Positions 35,500-44,457 of a stretch of DNA of 64,000 bases are shown piece after piece. The stretch comes from Megaustenia siamemsis (Eukaryota > Mollusca > Gastropoda > Stylommatophora > Ariophantidae): contig JAVIAB010000092.1 of the NCBI GenBank assembly GCA_032433765.1, positions 64,350,458-64,414,457 of the forward strand, read 5' to 3'. The position numbers were made by a program, and so were the translations under genes. The notes beneath the pieces are model-generated. The model did no database searches and had not been told where the DNA came from. It saw only the letters and a list, made by a program, of their open reading frames with translations. Every line of letters starts with the position of its first letter. Positions within the stretch are counted from its first letter, which is position 1.

Positions 35500-35620
35500 T
35501 GTTGCGGGTAAATAATAGCAGCAGAGGCGAACAGAAGAGCAAAAGACCGCAAATGATATCTCCCCTCGACGCTGGAAGACAATTAAAGAAGGAAAGATGA
35601 AGAAGAAGACGGAATTGTGG
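35500..35620 (+). mobile_element. family E retroposon tail fragment
   Basis: Shares gcgaacagaagagcaaa, tctcccctcgacgc and a gaagaagaag tail with 11130-11215. Short and 5'-truncated. Confidence 0.65.
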
Positions 35621-36540
35621 GTGTGCGCCATACTGAGTAACGTACCGAGGAGGGGATCTGAGCACTATGGAGTTGCCCGTCATGTAATGAAGATAATTTG
35701 CCGGTGAAACGAAACTAAGAAATAACGCAAGCACTGTTTGAGAAAAGGAGGAAAAGGCAGGCAAAAGAAGAGGTTTATTCACCAATTTTCAAAGAATTGA
35801 CAGTTTGGCCCATAATTAGGCAGATAATTTCCTAGCGAGAAACTAAGGAAGATTGAGACAGTTGGTTGCAGATATGTGTACCTTAATAGTTACCAATTAT
35901 TAAAGGGCAAGGAAAACCGACAGGGAGAAGAATGTTTTCTTACACAAGGTTGGTTCTTGGTTATGGAAGGCCTCGGTATCACTGCAAACGAATTAAAATC
36001 CATAATTGCTCAACCGCCCGTGTCAGCGTAATCATCCGAATTAATATCTCATCTCCCAAACAAAGAAAGGTAACTGTAGTCCCCATCGTAGCAGTCTCAA
36101 CACACGCCAAAAGACATAAGGCGAAACCGCACAGAAAGTGAACACAGCCAACTGTTCCCTGTCATACGATATCATCATTCATTATAAACAATCGAAATAT
36201 CGAATCATGATCAAAACGGATGAGACACACAGCTCACGGTGTGCATAGAGCACTTAACTCAGTAGCTCCTGCAACAAGCCGGACTTGGAATATGAAGAAA
36301 CTGCAACAAGGAACACTTTTCAGACATAGCCTTCAATGGTTCCTGCCGTCTATCCACCATATACCATGGAAGTTCACGTCCTCCCGAAAATGATGATCAT
36401 CATATTGAGAATAAAAAATGTATAGCGCTTGATGATGTTAAGACATCGTTCTTGACTCCAACCGAACATATAAACACACAGTTAGTCGTCGAATTATCCC
36501 CGTCACACATCAAACAACAGACCCTGCGGTTAGTGTACAA
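35621..36540. other. no gene seen
   Basis: Unique DNA. The plus frame 35932-36141 is basic but has no recognisable domain or context. Confidence 0.45.
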
Positions 36541-36917
36541 GGAACGATTCTCAAGATTCTCTTATTTTACTTAATACTACACAAGATAAATTCTCTTATT
36601 TTACTTAATACCACACAAGATTCTCTTATTTTACTTAATACCACACAAGATAAGATTCTCTTATTTTACTTAATACCACACAAGATAAGATTCTCTTATT
36701 TTACTTAATACCACACAAGATAAGATTCTCTTATTTTACTTAATCCTACACAAGATAAATTCTCTTATTTTACTTAATACCACACAAGATTCTCTTATTT
36801 TACTTAATACCACACAAGATAAGATTCTCTTATTTTACTTAATAAGTCACAAGATACGATTCTCTTATTTTACTTAATACTACACAAGATAAGATTCTCT
36901 TATTTTACTTAATACTT
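36541..36917. repeat. ~35-bp minisatellite, about 11 copies with length variants
   Basis: The unit is built from gattctcttattttactta plus ataccacacaagata. Units alternate between a longer form with aagata and a shorter form ending acacaa. Confidence 0.95.
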
Positions 36918-37265
36918 CTTCTCTATCCTCGTGCCTTTTTGTGCCGAGAGAAAATTAAATGTTTTTATGGTACTCTTTGGTTCGCTTCTCACATGGTGCT
37001 TTGTATGGCGTCAGATGTTTCCCTTCTTCATATCTTCTTAGAGATCTGTTTCTACCTCTTCTGTTGTTAAATCTGTTTGTTAATGCTTGTTGTGGGTTGT
37101 TGTTTACGGTATCCACACCATCTAATATATTCCTCCTGGAAGAAGCTCGTATTTTTCAAAAAGTGTCAAAAACATAACACTTGCCACAATAATATAGTCT
37201 CAGTCATTACCGGCATTCTTGTTACAAGACCTTCACTCTCGTTACACTAAAATTGGCTCATAGAC
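36918..37265. other. no gene seen
   Basis: T-rich unique DNA. The plus frame 36959-37177 is hydrophobic by composition only. Confidence 0.45.
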
Positions 37266-37267
37266 TT

Positions 37268-37625
37268 TTACTAAAGTTGTATTGTCTCATACATTACACC
37301 TTTACAAAAGTTATATTGTCTCATAAATTACACCTTTACTACAGTTATGTTGTCTCATACATTACACCTTTACTACAGTTATATTGTCTCATACATTACA
37401 CCTTTACTACAGTTATATTGTCTCATAAATTACACCTTTACTACAGTTATATTGTCTCATACATTACACCTTTACTACAGTTATATTGTCTCATAAATTA
37501 CACCTTTACTACAGTTATGTTGTCTTATACATTACACCTTTACTACAGTTATGTTGTCTTATACATTACACCTTTACTACAGTTATGTTGTCTCATATAT
37601 TACACATTTACTACAGTTATATTTT
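37268..37625. repeat. 34-bp minisatellite, about 10.5 copies
   Basis: The unit contains ttacacctttactacagtta and tgtctcata, period 34 bp, with single-base variants. The 137-codon plus frame across it is an artefact. Confidence 0.95.
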
Positions 37626-37704
37626 CTATTAAAAACAAAACTTACCTTACAATAATAATGTTGTAGACAACTGTTTGAACAATATATAATTAAAATAAAA
37701 CAAC

Positions 37705-40700
37705 GCCCGTGCACTGCAGGGGCCTGAAACGGGAGTAAAGAATAGCGGTGCTGTACCCTACCAGGCATGTTCGTAAGAGGCGAGAAAGGAGGGTTGGGCA
37801 TGGGACTGGCTATCCATTCTGTAAAAGAATAGGCCGAAAAAAACTTCACAAACATGGACAAGTCAAAGAAAAGAATACAAGCCATCCAGGAAAGATAAAG
37901 GCTCTCTATCTAAGAGACGTATGACGCAAGCCCGAGAGAGCCGTAAGGAGTCCGGGTTGCCGACTCACCTTTTGTCTACCAGGAAATCCTCCAAAATTGG
38001 CACCTGGAATGTACGTACCCTAAACGAACAAGGAAGAGCTGAACAGGTAGGAGCAGAAATGAGAAATTACAAAATAGATATTCTGGGAATGTGCGAAACA
38101 AGATGGCTAAGAACGGAAAGAATAAAACTAGATACAAGAGAGATGATTTTATCATCAGGACACCCGGAACCTGGAGCACAATATAGTGAAGGGTTAGCTA
38201 TAATGTTATCAAGGAATGCACAGAAGATACTGATAGAATGGGAAGTAGTAGAGCCAAGACTAATGAGAGCTACATTTAAAACAACAAAAACCAAATAAAA
38301 TTACACATTATCCAATGCTATGCACCAACCAATGATAAGGATGATTTAGTTAAAGATGAATTCTATAAACAGTTACAATGTCAGATGGATGAGAGACGAG
38401 CCAAGGATATTATAATCTTGATGGGAGATCTAAATGCTAAAGTAGGATCAGACAACAGAGGCTTCGAAGAGATTATATGAAAACATGGACTTGGAGATAT
38501 AAACGAGAATTGAGAGATATTTGTGAACTTCTGTGCCCTTAATCACGTGAGTCTAGGAGGAAAAATATTCCAACACAAAAGAATATATAAAGCTACATGG
38601 GTGTCACCAGATCATAGAACGGAAAATCAAATTGATCACATATGTATTAATAATAATTTTAAGTTATCCTTACAGGATGTAAAAGTATATAGAGGGGCAG
38701 ATATAGCTTCTGATCATCATCTTCTGTTAGCCAAACTTAAAATTAAATTAAAAAGATATACTACAACGAACAAGGGTAGAAAGTATTTCAATTTAGGGTT
38801 TCTTAAAGAACAAGGAATTAAAGATAAATTCACAGTCACAATATCAAACAAATACCAAGTCCAACAACTAGAAAATAAAATAAATATAGAAGATCATTGG
38901 AAATAGGTAAAGGATATATGGAAAGAGACATGCGAAGAAACGCTGGGGAAAAGAGAACGACAGAATAAGGCATGGATGACAGCAGAGACCATGGATAAAA
39001 TTAAAGAAAGAAAGAACAAGAAAGCAGACATAAATAAAAGCAAAACGAGAAGTAATAAAGCAAAGACACATGAAGCTTACACAGAGGTGAACAAAGAAGT
39101 GAGAAGATGCATTAAAAGGGATAAGAGGAAATATATAGATGAACTAGCTAAAGAGGCAGAAGCAGCAGCAAATATAGGGAATATGAAAGAACTGTACAAC
39201 AGCACAAATAAATAAATTGGAAAATAAATAAGTGGAAAATACAAACAGATAAATGACTTTATTAAAGCTAAGAAAGGAAATCTGCTTAGTAATATAAGGG
39301 AACAAATGGAGAGATGGAAAGAGCACTTTGAAGAACTTTTGAACAGAACCGGCTCAAATAATCCTCCATATATACTACCAGCAGAAGAAGGGTTACAAGT
39401 TAACTGTGGAAAAACCAAGCAAAGAATAAATAATGAAAGTCATCAAGCTATTAAAAAATGGTAAAGCCACAGGACCAGATGAAATTCCTTGGAAAGCCAT
39501 CAAAGCAGATATTAACACCTCTACCAAGATGTTACATAATCTATTAGAAAAAATTTGGGAGAGGGAAGAAATAACTAAAGACTGAAAAGAAGGTTATATG
39601 ATCAAACTACCAAAGAAAGGAAGTTTACAGGAGTGCACAAATTATATTGGAAGTATGCTACTATCAGTGCCAGGAAAAATATTAAGCAGAATAATTATGG
39701 AGAGACTAAAAGAGACCATAGAAAAACATTTGAGAGATGAACAAGCAGGTTTAGGAAGGACAGATCATGTGCTGATCAAATAACTACTCTACGTATAATA
39801 GTTGAACAAAGTTTAGAACTACAGTCCCCACTTTATATTCGATTTATATATTACAAAAAGGCATTTGATAGTTTAGACAGAAGAATGCTTAGGAAGTTGC
39901 TGAGTCATTACGGAATCCCCATAAAGTTTATTAACATGATAAAAACAATGTATGAAAGAATGAAATGTAGTGTTGTGCATGAAGGACAGATTACAGAAGC
40001 ATTTGAAATAAGAACTGGAGAAATGCAGGGACGCCTTCTGTCTCCATTTCTCTTTCTACAGGCCATAGATTGGATTATGAAAATAACTCAAAACCACAGA
40101 AATGCAATCCAGTGGTCACAGACCAAACAACTTAATGATTTAGACTAGATGCTTATGACATAGCTCTCCTATCACACAGCCATCAACAGATGCAGGATAA
40201 AATGAGCATACTTCATAAGATATCACAACAGCTAGTACTGAAAATTAATAGAGACAAGACCAACATTATGAGAATTAATACAGTTGGCAATAACCAAAAA
40301 AAATTAAAAGAAATACCTCTACTAAACGTACAACCTTACATATATCTGGGCAATAATATAGACAAAGAGGGAGGAACAGAAAATGATACCAAAATAAGGA
40401 TATCAAAAGGAAGCGGAGCTTTTGTTGCACTGGGAAACATAAGGAATTCTAAAGAAATTAGGTTAAATATTAAAATAAAAATTGTCAACTCCAATGTTAA
40501 GTCAGTCCTATTATATGGCTGTGAAACATGGAGAACAACAAAATTGACAATCATGAAGATACATACTTTCATTAATGGATTCTTACGCAGAATAAAAGGA
40601 TGAAAATGGCAGGACAAATTCACTAACATAGAATTATGGAAATGTACCAGTCAAATACCAGTGGATAAAGAGATACAGCGGAGACGATGGCGCTGGGTAG

Positions 40701-40960
40701 GACACACACTGCGGAATCCAACTGAGAGTATTACACAACAGGCCCTTTTTAGAATCCGCAGAGGAAAAGACAAAGAGTAAGACCAAGAAATTCTTGAAGA
40801 CAGACAAAAGCAGAGATGAAGATCATGGGGAAGACATGGAATGATCTTAAAAGAATGGCAAGAAGCAGAAAGACTTGGAAAGTGTTTGTTGAAGACCTAT
40901 GCACCACAGGGAGCTGAAAGGTAGAAGAAAAAAAGAAAATAAAACAAAGATTGTATCATT
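37705..40960 (+). mobile_element. non-LTR retrotransposon family A, near full length, broken
   Basis: Order on the plus strand: a 5' leader (37705-37920, also found inverted at 5275-5470), APE endonuclease (IGTWNVRTLNEQGR near 38000, CETRWL near 38092, MGDLNAKVGSD near 38420, SDHHLLLAKLK near 38710), reverse transcriptase (DEQAGLGRT near 39740, YKKAFDSLD near 39855), a C-terminal tail (RRRWRWVGHTLRNPTE near 40680) and an A-rich 3' end near 40960. No LTRs. Truncated 3' copies lie at 4514-4763 (inverted) and 63105-63430. Confidence 0.9.
37921..40918 (+). pseudogene. family A endonuclease/reverse transcriptase, broken
   Basis: Open pieces at 37921-38298 (endonuclease N-terminal half), 38523-38906 (endonuclease C-terminal half), 38976-39215 (linker, Lys-rich), 39598-39783, 39885-40148 and 40190-40603 (RT and thumb). 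The RT catalytic YADD/FADD box expected at 40137-40165 is destroyed: the sequence reads a stop (tag at 40146) followed by frameshifted DNA. This copy therefore cannot make active RT. RTE/CFDP2-like by motif order. Confidence 0.88.
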
Positions 40961-41714
40961 AATTAGAATTGTATTCTAATAGATAAATACAATCTGTAAA
41001 AATCCTTTCTAAAGCCCTCTAATTTCAGTGTCAGAACGTGACGTAATTGTGTCACATGACCTATGCAGTTTGGTCACAAGATGTCTAAACCTGATAAGCA
41101 AGTTTACCACTTGGTTTCCCGTCCAAAATTCCAAAGGTTAAAAGGAAATAGCTACGTCACTAGTGGGTAACACATGAAGGGCTTAAGCCTTCGGGGAATT
41201 GTATGGATATACTGTATTGATTACGCAAGCCATCATAGCAACAGAATGTCTGACAGGATAGTTTTGAGAATCCATATCGTTAGGAACAGACGTGGACATA
41301 TGAAATATTGAGGGATAAATTTCTAGCTAAAGGAAACGACGGTTATTGATGACATAGCTATTACTAGAATGCATGAATTCGGAATAATACATTACTAATG
41401 TAGGAGGTAACGTATCCAATAATAGACCAGTTGTATTTGTAATATGCAAGTCTGATCATTTGCTTGCTTTATGTAGACACATTTTTAAAACACCAGACTG
41501 GTTAACAGTTGTCTGCTGTTTTCGCTCGTCATGTCTCCATCTCCTACACAGTTAATAATTGTGATACAGCTGTTATTTGTTGTCATAAACGCGACAGTGA
41601 AAAGTACACCATACTTCTCTTTTTCTATGTTATGTTAATTACTCGACTTCCGGGATGATAGTGGCTATGTTAGTCTGACCTTCAGAGTGTGTGTCACCAC
41701 TAAAATCGTTGTTT

Positions 41715-41716
<2 letters not shown>
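40961..41716. other. no gene seen
   Basis: Unique host DNA between the retroposon and the Polinton insertion. Confidence 0.5.
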
Positions 41717-41759
<43 letters not shown>

Positions 41760-41783
41760 ATGATGTGTGTGTGTTTGTGCATT
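41717..41783. repeat. (TG)n(TA)n(TG)n compound microsatellite
   Basis: Alternating purine-pyrimidine DNA 45-115 bp before the Polinton insertion site. Confidence 0.95.
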
Positions 41784-41823
41784 TTGAAGTGCATTATCCG
41801 ATTTTCCCGATTTATTCGAGTGA

Positions 41824-41829
41824 ATTGTA
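41824..41829. other. Polinton target-site duplication, left
   Basis: attgta, identical to 57226-57231. Six-base duplications are the hallmark of Polinton integrase. Confidence 0.92.
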
Positions 41830-42428
41830 AGTAGTAGGAGGTGGACACAATGCTCCTGGTTTTTTAGTTGACCAAAGAGAAGGAGGAAAGGAGAAAGATT
41901 TCCTCCTTCAAGTACAAGAGTTATATAGAGACTACGGCAAGCCGCGGCAAGCTGCGGCAAGCTGCGGCAAGCCAGAGTGATGTCATGATATATATGTATA
42001 TATGAATAGGGGTTGTATAGTGCATGAAGGGGTGAGTCATGTATTGGACATCAGTTTTTCCCGCCAAAGTGACTTCCAATAGGAGCTAGTGTGTGTGTGT
42101 GTTGTCCGGCTATAGACCACGCCCACTCCGGAAGTGAAACTACCATATTAGGGAGTAGTGATACGTTAGTTATTTCATAGTTATGGTGAGTATATATACA
42201 TATAATAGTAATAGTAATAGTTATTATATTTACGTGGACGTAAATGGGCCTCGTATTTAAGATATGGACCATAAGTAGGTATATATACATACATATATAT
42301 TGGCAAATCTTGCTGGCGGTATGAACCGGCAGCTCAATATCTCCCACCGTGCCACATAATGACCCAATCAATAAACCGCTCGCGTGAGTTTAATGATTAT
42401 TGTCTCAGCGAGCGCGAAACGCCAACAG
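41830..42428 (+). repeat. Polinton terminal inverted repeat, left (599 bp)
   Basis: Pairs with 56637-57225. The only clear length difference is one extra 10-bp unit (gcggcaagct) in a short internal tandem at 41938-41975; the last about 30 bp at the inner edge have a few mismatches. It carries short simple repeats (tgtgtg at 42089, atatata at 42273). Confidence 0.95.
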
Positions 42429-42456
42429 GTTATGTAAAAAAAGGCGCGTACACGGT

Positions 42457-42685
42457 TTAATATATTCATTCGACTAGCGTCGGTCGGTCAGTCAGTCACG
42501 CGGTACCCACAGTGATAACACTGCTAGATACGTGTCCATATCTGTAAATCTACCACCAGAGCCTCACCGATAATATCCTACCAGAGCTGTAAATCTAACA
42601 GCTGATAACCAGAGGTGTTATACTGAAACAACGTCGGAGAAGCTAGGAGAACCACCCTTTAAAAACCAACATTATAAGAATACAG
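42457..42685 (+). promoter_or_regulatory. putative PolB promoter and non-coding first exon
   Basis: Just inside the left TIR a TATA-like ttaatatatt (42457-42466) is followed about 28 bp later by overlapping initiator words tcagtcagtc (42488). No ATG occurs from there to 42685, where cag/gtaagt forms a strong splice donor (intron starts 42686). A matching acceptor, ttgacag, ends at 44457, directly before the ATG at 44458. The layout is an inference from sequence signals only. Confidence 0.5.
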
Positions 42686-42724
42686 GTAAGTTGAAATTTT
42701 GCTTAAAATACATAACAATGTGTG

Positions 42725-42744
42725 TTTATTATCATAGTTTTATT
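42725..42744 (-). terminator. poly(A) signals for the Bcl-2-like gene
   Basis: Two AATAAA words on the minus strand (complement of 42739-42744 and 42725-42730), 55-75 bp past the stop codon of the Bcl-2-like gene. Confidence 0.6.
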
Positions 42745-42798
42745 AATGGAAACGAATTACGTAACATATAGGAACGTGTTCGGTAAGTGTCGTAACGG

Positions 42799-43320
42799 TC
42801 ACAGAGCAAAGCTGTTACGAAATAGAGTCCACATCGTCGTATCCTTTTCTTTAGAGAAGTCTTGGAACTTTTTCCAACCTCCGTTTTTTACAAGCCAGTC
42901 TCCGAATAATCCACCGATAAACATCCCGGCAAAGAAAGCGAAGTTCTTTTCCAGAGAAGATATATCTGTATCAGAATCGTAAAAGTCTTTGACATGGTTC
43001 TTAATTAGTCGATAAGCCAGCGTATAAATAACCACGAGGCGGCCACAGTTTAAAATTCCATCTGAAACCATATAAACCACAATGGTCGCAAACGAGGCGT
43101 AAATATCCTTATCCCCGACTCCCAAAGTCATACCAGCGAATAACGAGTCATATCTCTCTGATACCGTATAGACTAGTTTAGCCATTGATTTATAAAACGG
43201 GGAAATCTTCTTTTTAGTGTTATCGTAAGTGTGGATAATATCAACAGCTAAGACCACAAATTCGTTCGAAATTGTACCCACACACATTTTACAATCAGAA
43301 CTAGTCATTTTCGAATCCAT
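42799..43320 (-). CDS. Bcl-2 family homologue encoded by the Polinton
   Basis: A 173-aa intact frame. Residues 83-101 (MVSDGILNCGRLVVIYTLA) match the BH1 signature, where family members have NWGR before the central hydrophobic helix. Residues 141-155 (DWLVKNGGWKKFQDF) match BH2. Residues 47-61 (MAKLVYTVSERYDSL region) resemble the helix-2 BH3 region. The order and spacing fit the Bcl-2 fold. Such proteins bind BH3 motifs of pro-apoptotic partners at mitochondria or ER and block cell death; Bcl-2 homologues are reported in adintoviruses. There is no hydrophobic tail after BH2, so it may be soluble. It is the only gene on the minus strand of the left arm and lies inside the predicted PolB intron. 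It is one of the few uninterrupted frames in the element. A perfect p53-type site lies upstream. Confidence 0.82.
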   Translation of the reverse strand: MDSKMTSSDCKMCVGTISNEFVVLAVDIIHTYDNTKKKISPFYKSMAKLVYTVSERYDSLFAGMTLGVGDKDIYASFATIVVYMVSDGILNCGRLVVIYTLAYRLIKNHVKDFYDSDTDISSLEKNFAFFAGMFIGGLFGDWLVKNGGWKKFQDFSKEKDTTMWTLFRNSFAL

Positions 43321-43367
43321 ATAAGATAAATTCAGAAGCGCGCGTGGTACGTGAAATCAATAATGTG

Positions 43368-43387
43368 AAACATGTCTGGACATGTTC
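43368..43387. promoter_or_regulatory. perfect p53-family response element upstream of the Bcl-2-like gene
   Basis: Two adjacent decamers, aaacatgtct and ggacatgttc, each fit RRRCWWGYYY with the preferred CATG core and zero spacer. The site is 48-67 bp upstream of the Bcl-2-like ATG (43320). A TATA-like gtataac lies just beyond it on the minus strand (about 43390-43396). The match is read directly from the sequence; binding and direction of effect are inference. Confidence 0.6.
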
Positions 43388-43574
43388 GGTTATACATTAC
43401 GCGTGAGTCACACAAACTGAGCGATGTACATGATTAAGTTCCACGAAGCTTATAGTTCCAGTCGCGTTAGTACACATATTGTAAAAGTGGTATGGTTATG
43501 ATAGTGATATGAACATGATAGGGATAGAGACTCAAATATGTCGATAAAAGCTTTAGTAAACACCTAGATACCCG

Positions 43575-43702
43575 CTCACCGACAAAATATAATATTTAAA
43601 ACTAACTGTTAATGGATGCGTGTTTTAGTTAAGTAATAAGTACGTAGATGTTGATAATGTGTTTTGAGTGTAAAGATTAAAGTACTGATAAGGGAGAGCT
43701 AG

Positions 43703-43737
<35 letters not shown>

Positions 43738-43989
43738 AAGAAAAAAGAAAGAAAGGTAGAGAGAAAGAAAGAAAGAAAGAAATAATCGAAGCATACTGAT
43801 ACAGCATTGGCTGACGGTTAGAGGGAGTTATAATACGATCAGGAAGATGGGCTTTATAACATAACCGCTCACTGATAAAAATATAATTTTTAAAAATAAG
43901 TGTTAATGGATGCATGTTTTATTTAATGAGAATTATGTTCGTTATGTGTTTTGAGTGGAAAGATTAAAGTACTGATAAGGGAGAGCTAG

Positions 43990-44032
<43 letters not shown>

Positions 44033-44054
44033 AAGAGAGAAAGAAAGAAAAGAA

Positions 44055-44090
<36 letters not shown>

Positions 44091-44112
44091 AAAGAAAAGA
44101 AAGAAAGAAAGA
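43575..44112. repeat. ~300-bp tandem duplication with (GA)n/(GAAA)n tracts
   Basis: 43575-43800 and 43863-44112 share ccgctca, gttaatggatgc, gtgttttgagtg and aaagattaaagtactgataagggagagctagaccga, each followed by a (ga)n run (43709-43732; 43997-44028) and gaaa-type repeats. It lies within the predicted intron; no gene seen. Confidence 0.85.
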
Positions 44113-44457
44113 TTTGAAACGGTCTGATATAGCGGTGGTAGACGCTGAGAGACAGTTATAATAAACTAGCGAAAGCGGAGGAATGAGTCATATCTGGCTA
44201 TAGCGTTTATGATAGTAGGAGCGACGGATGAGTTTTGAGTTGTACGGGATGGTGTAAGACATGAGAGCTGGTGAGGTTAGGTGTGCTAATGAAGTGGTCG
44301 ATAACTAATAAATGTCTAGTAACATATAGTATGTGTGCGTGCGTACATGTGTGTGTGTGTGCGCGCGCGTGCGTGTGCGAGCGCATGTTATATATGTATA
44401 CTATTTCAATGTATTTTTGGTACGCACACTAAATGCGTGGTTTTATCTCGTTGACAG

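Noticed and set aside
37253..37666. 137-codon plus frame with repeated LLQLYCLIHYTFT
   Set aside because: Translation of the 34-bp minisatellite.
37705..40960. Endogenous retrovirus
   Set aside because: No LTRs, gag or protease; an APE endonuclease precedes RT, so it is a non-LTR retroposon.
41700..42371. Minus-strand frames across the left TIR (and the mirrored plus frames in the right TIR)
   Set aside because: They cross the element boundary or encode His-Thr repeats from the microsatellites; mirrored in both TIRs as expected for non-coding inverted repeats.
43625..43915. 96-codon minus frame with LSLSLSL run
   Set aside because: Translation of the GA microsatellite.
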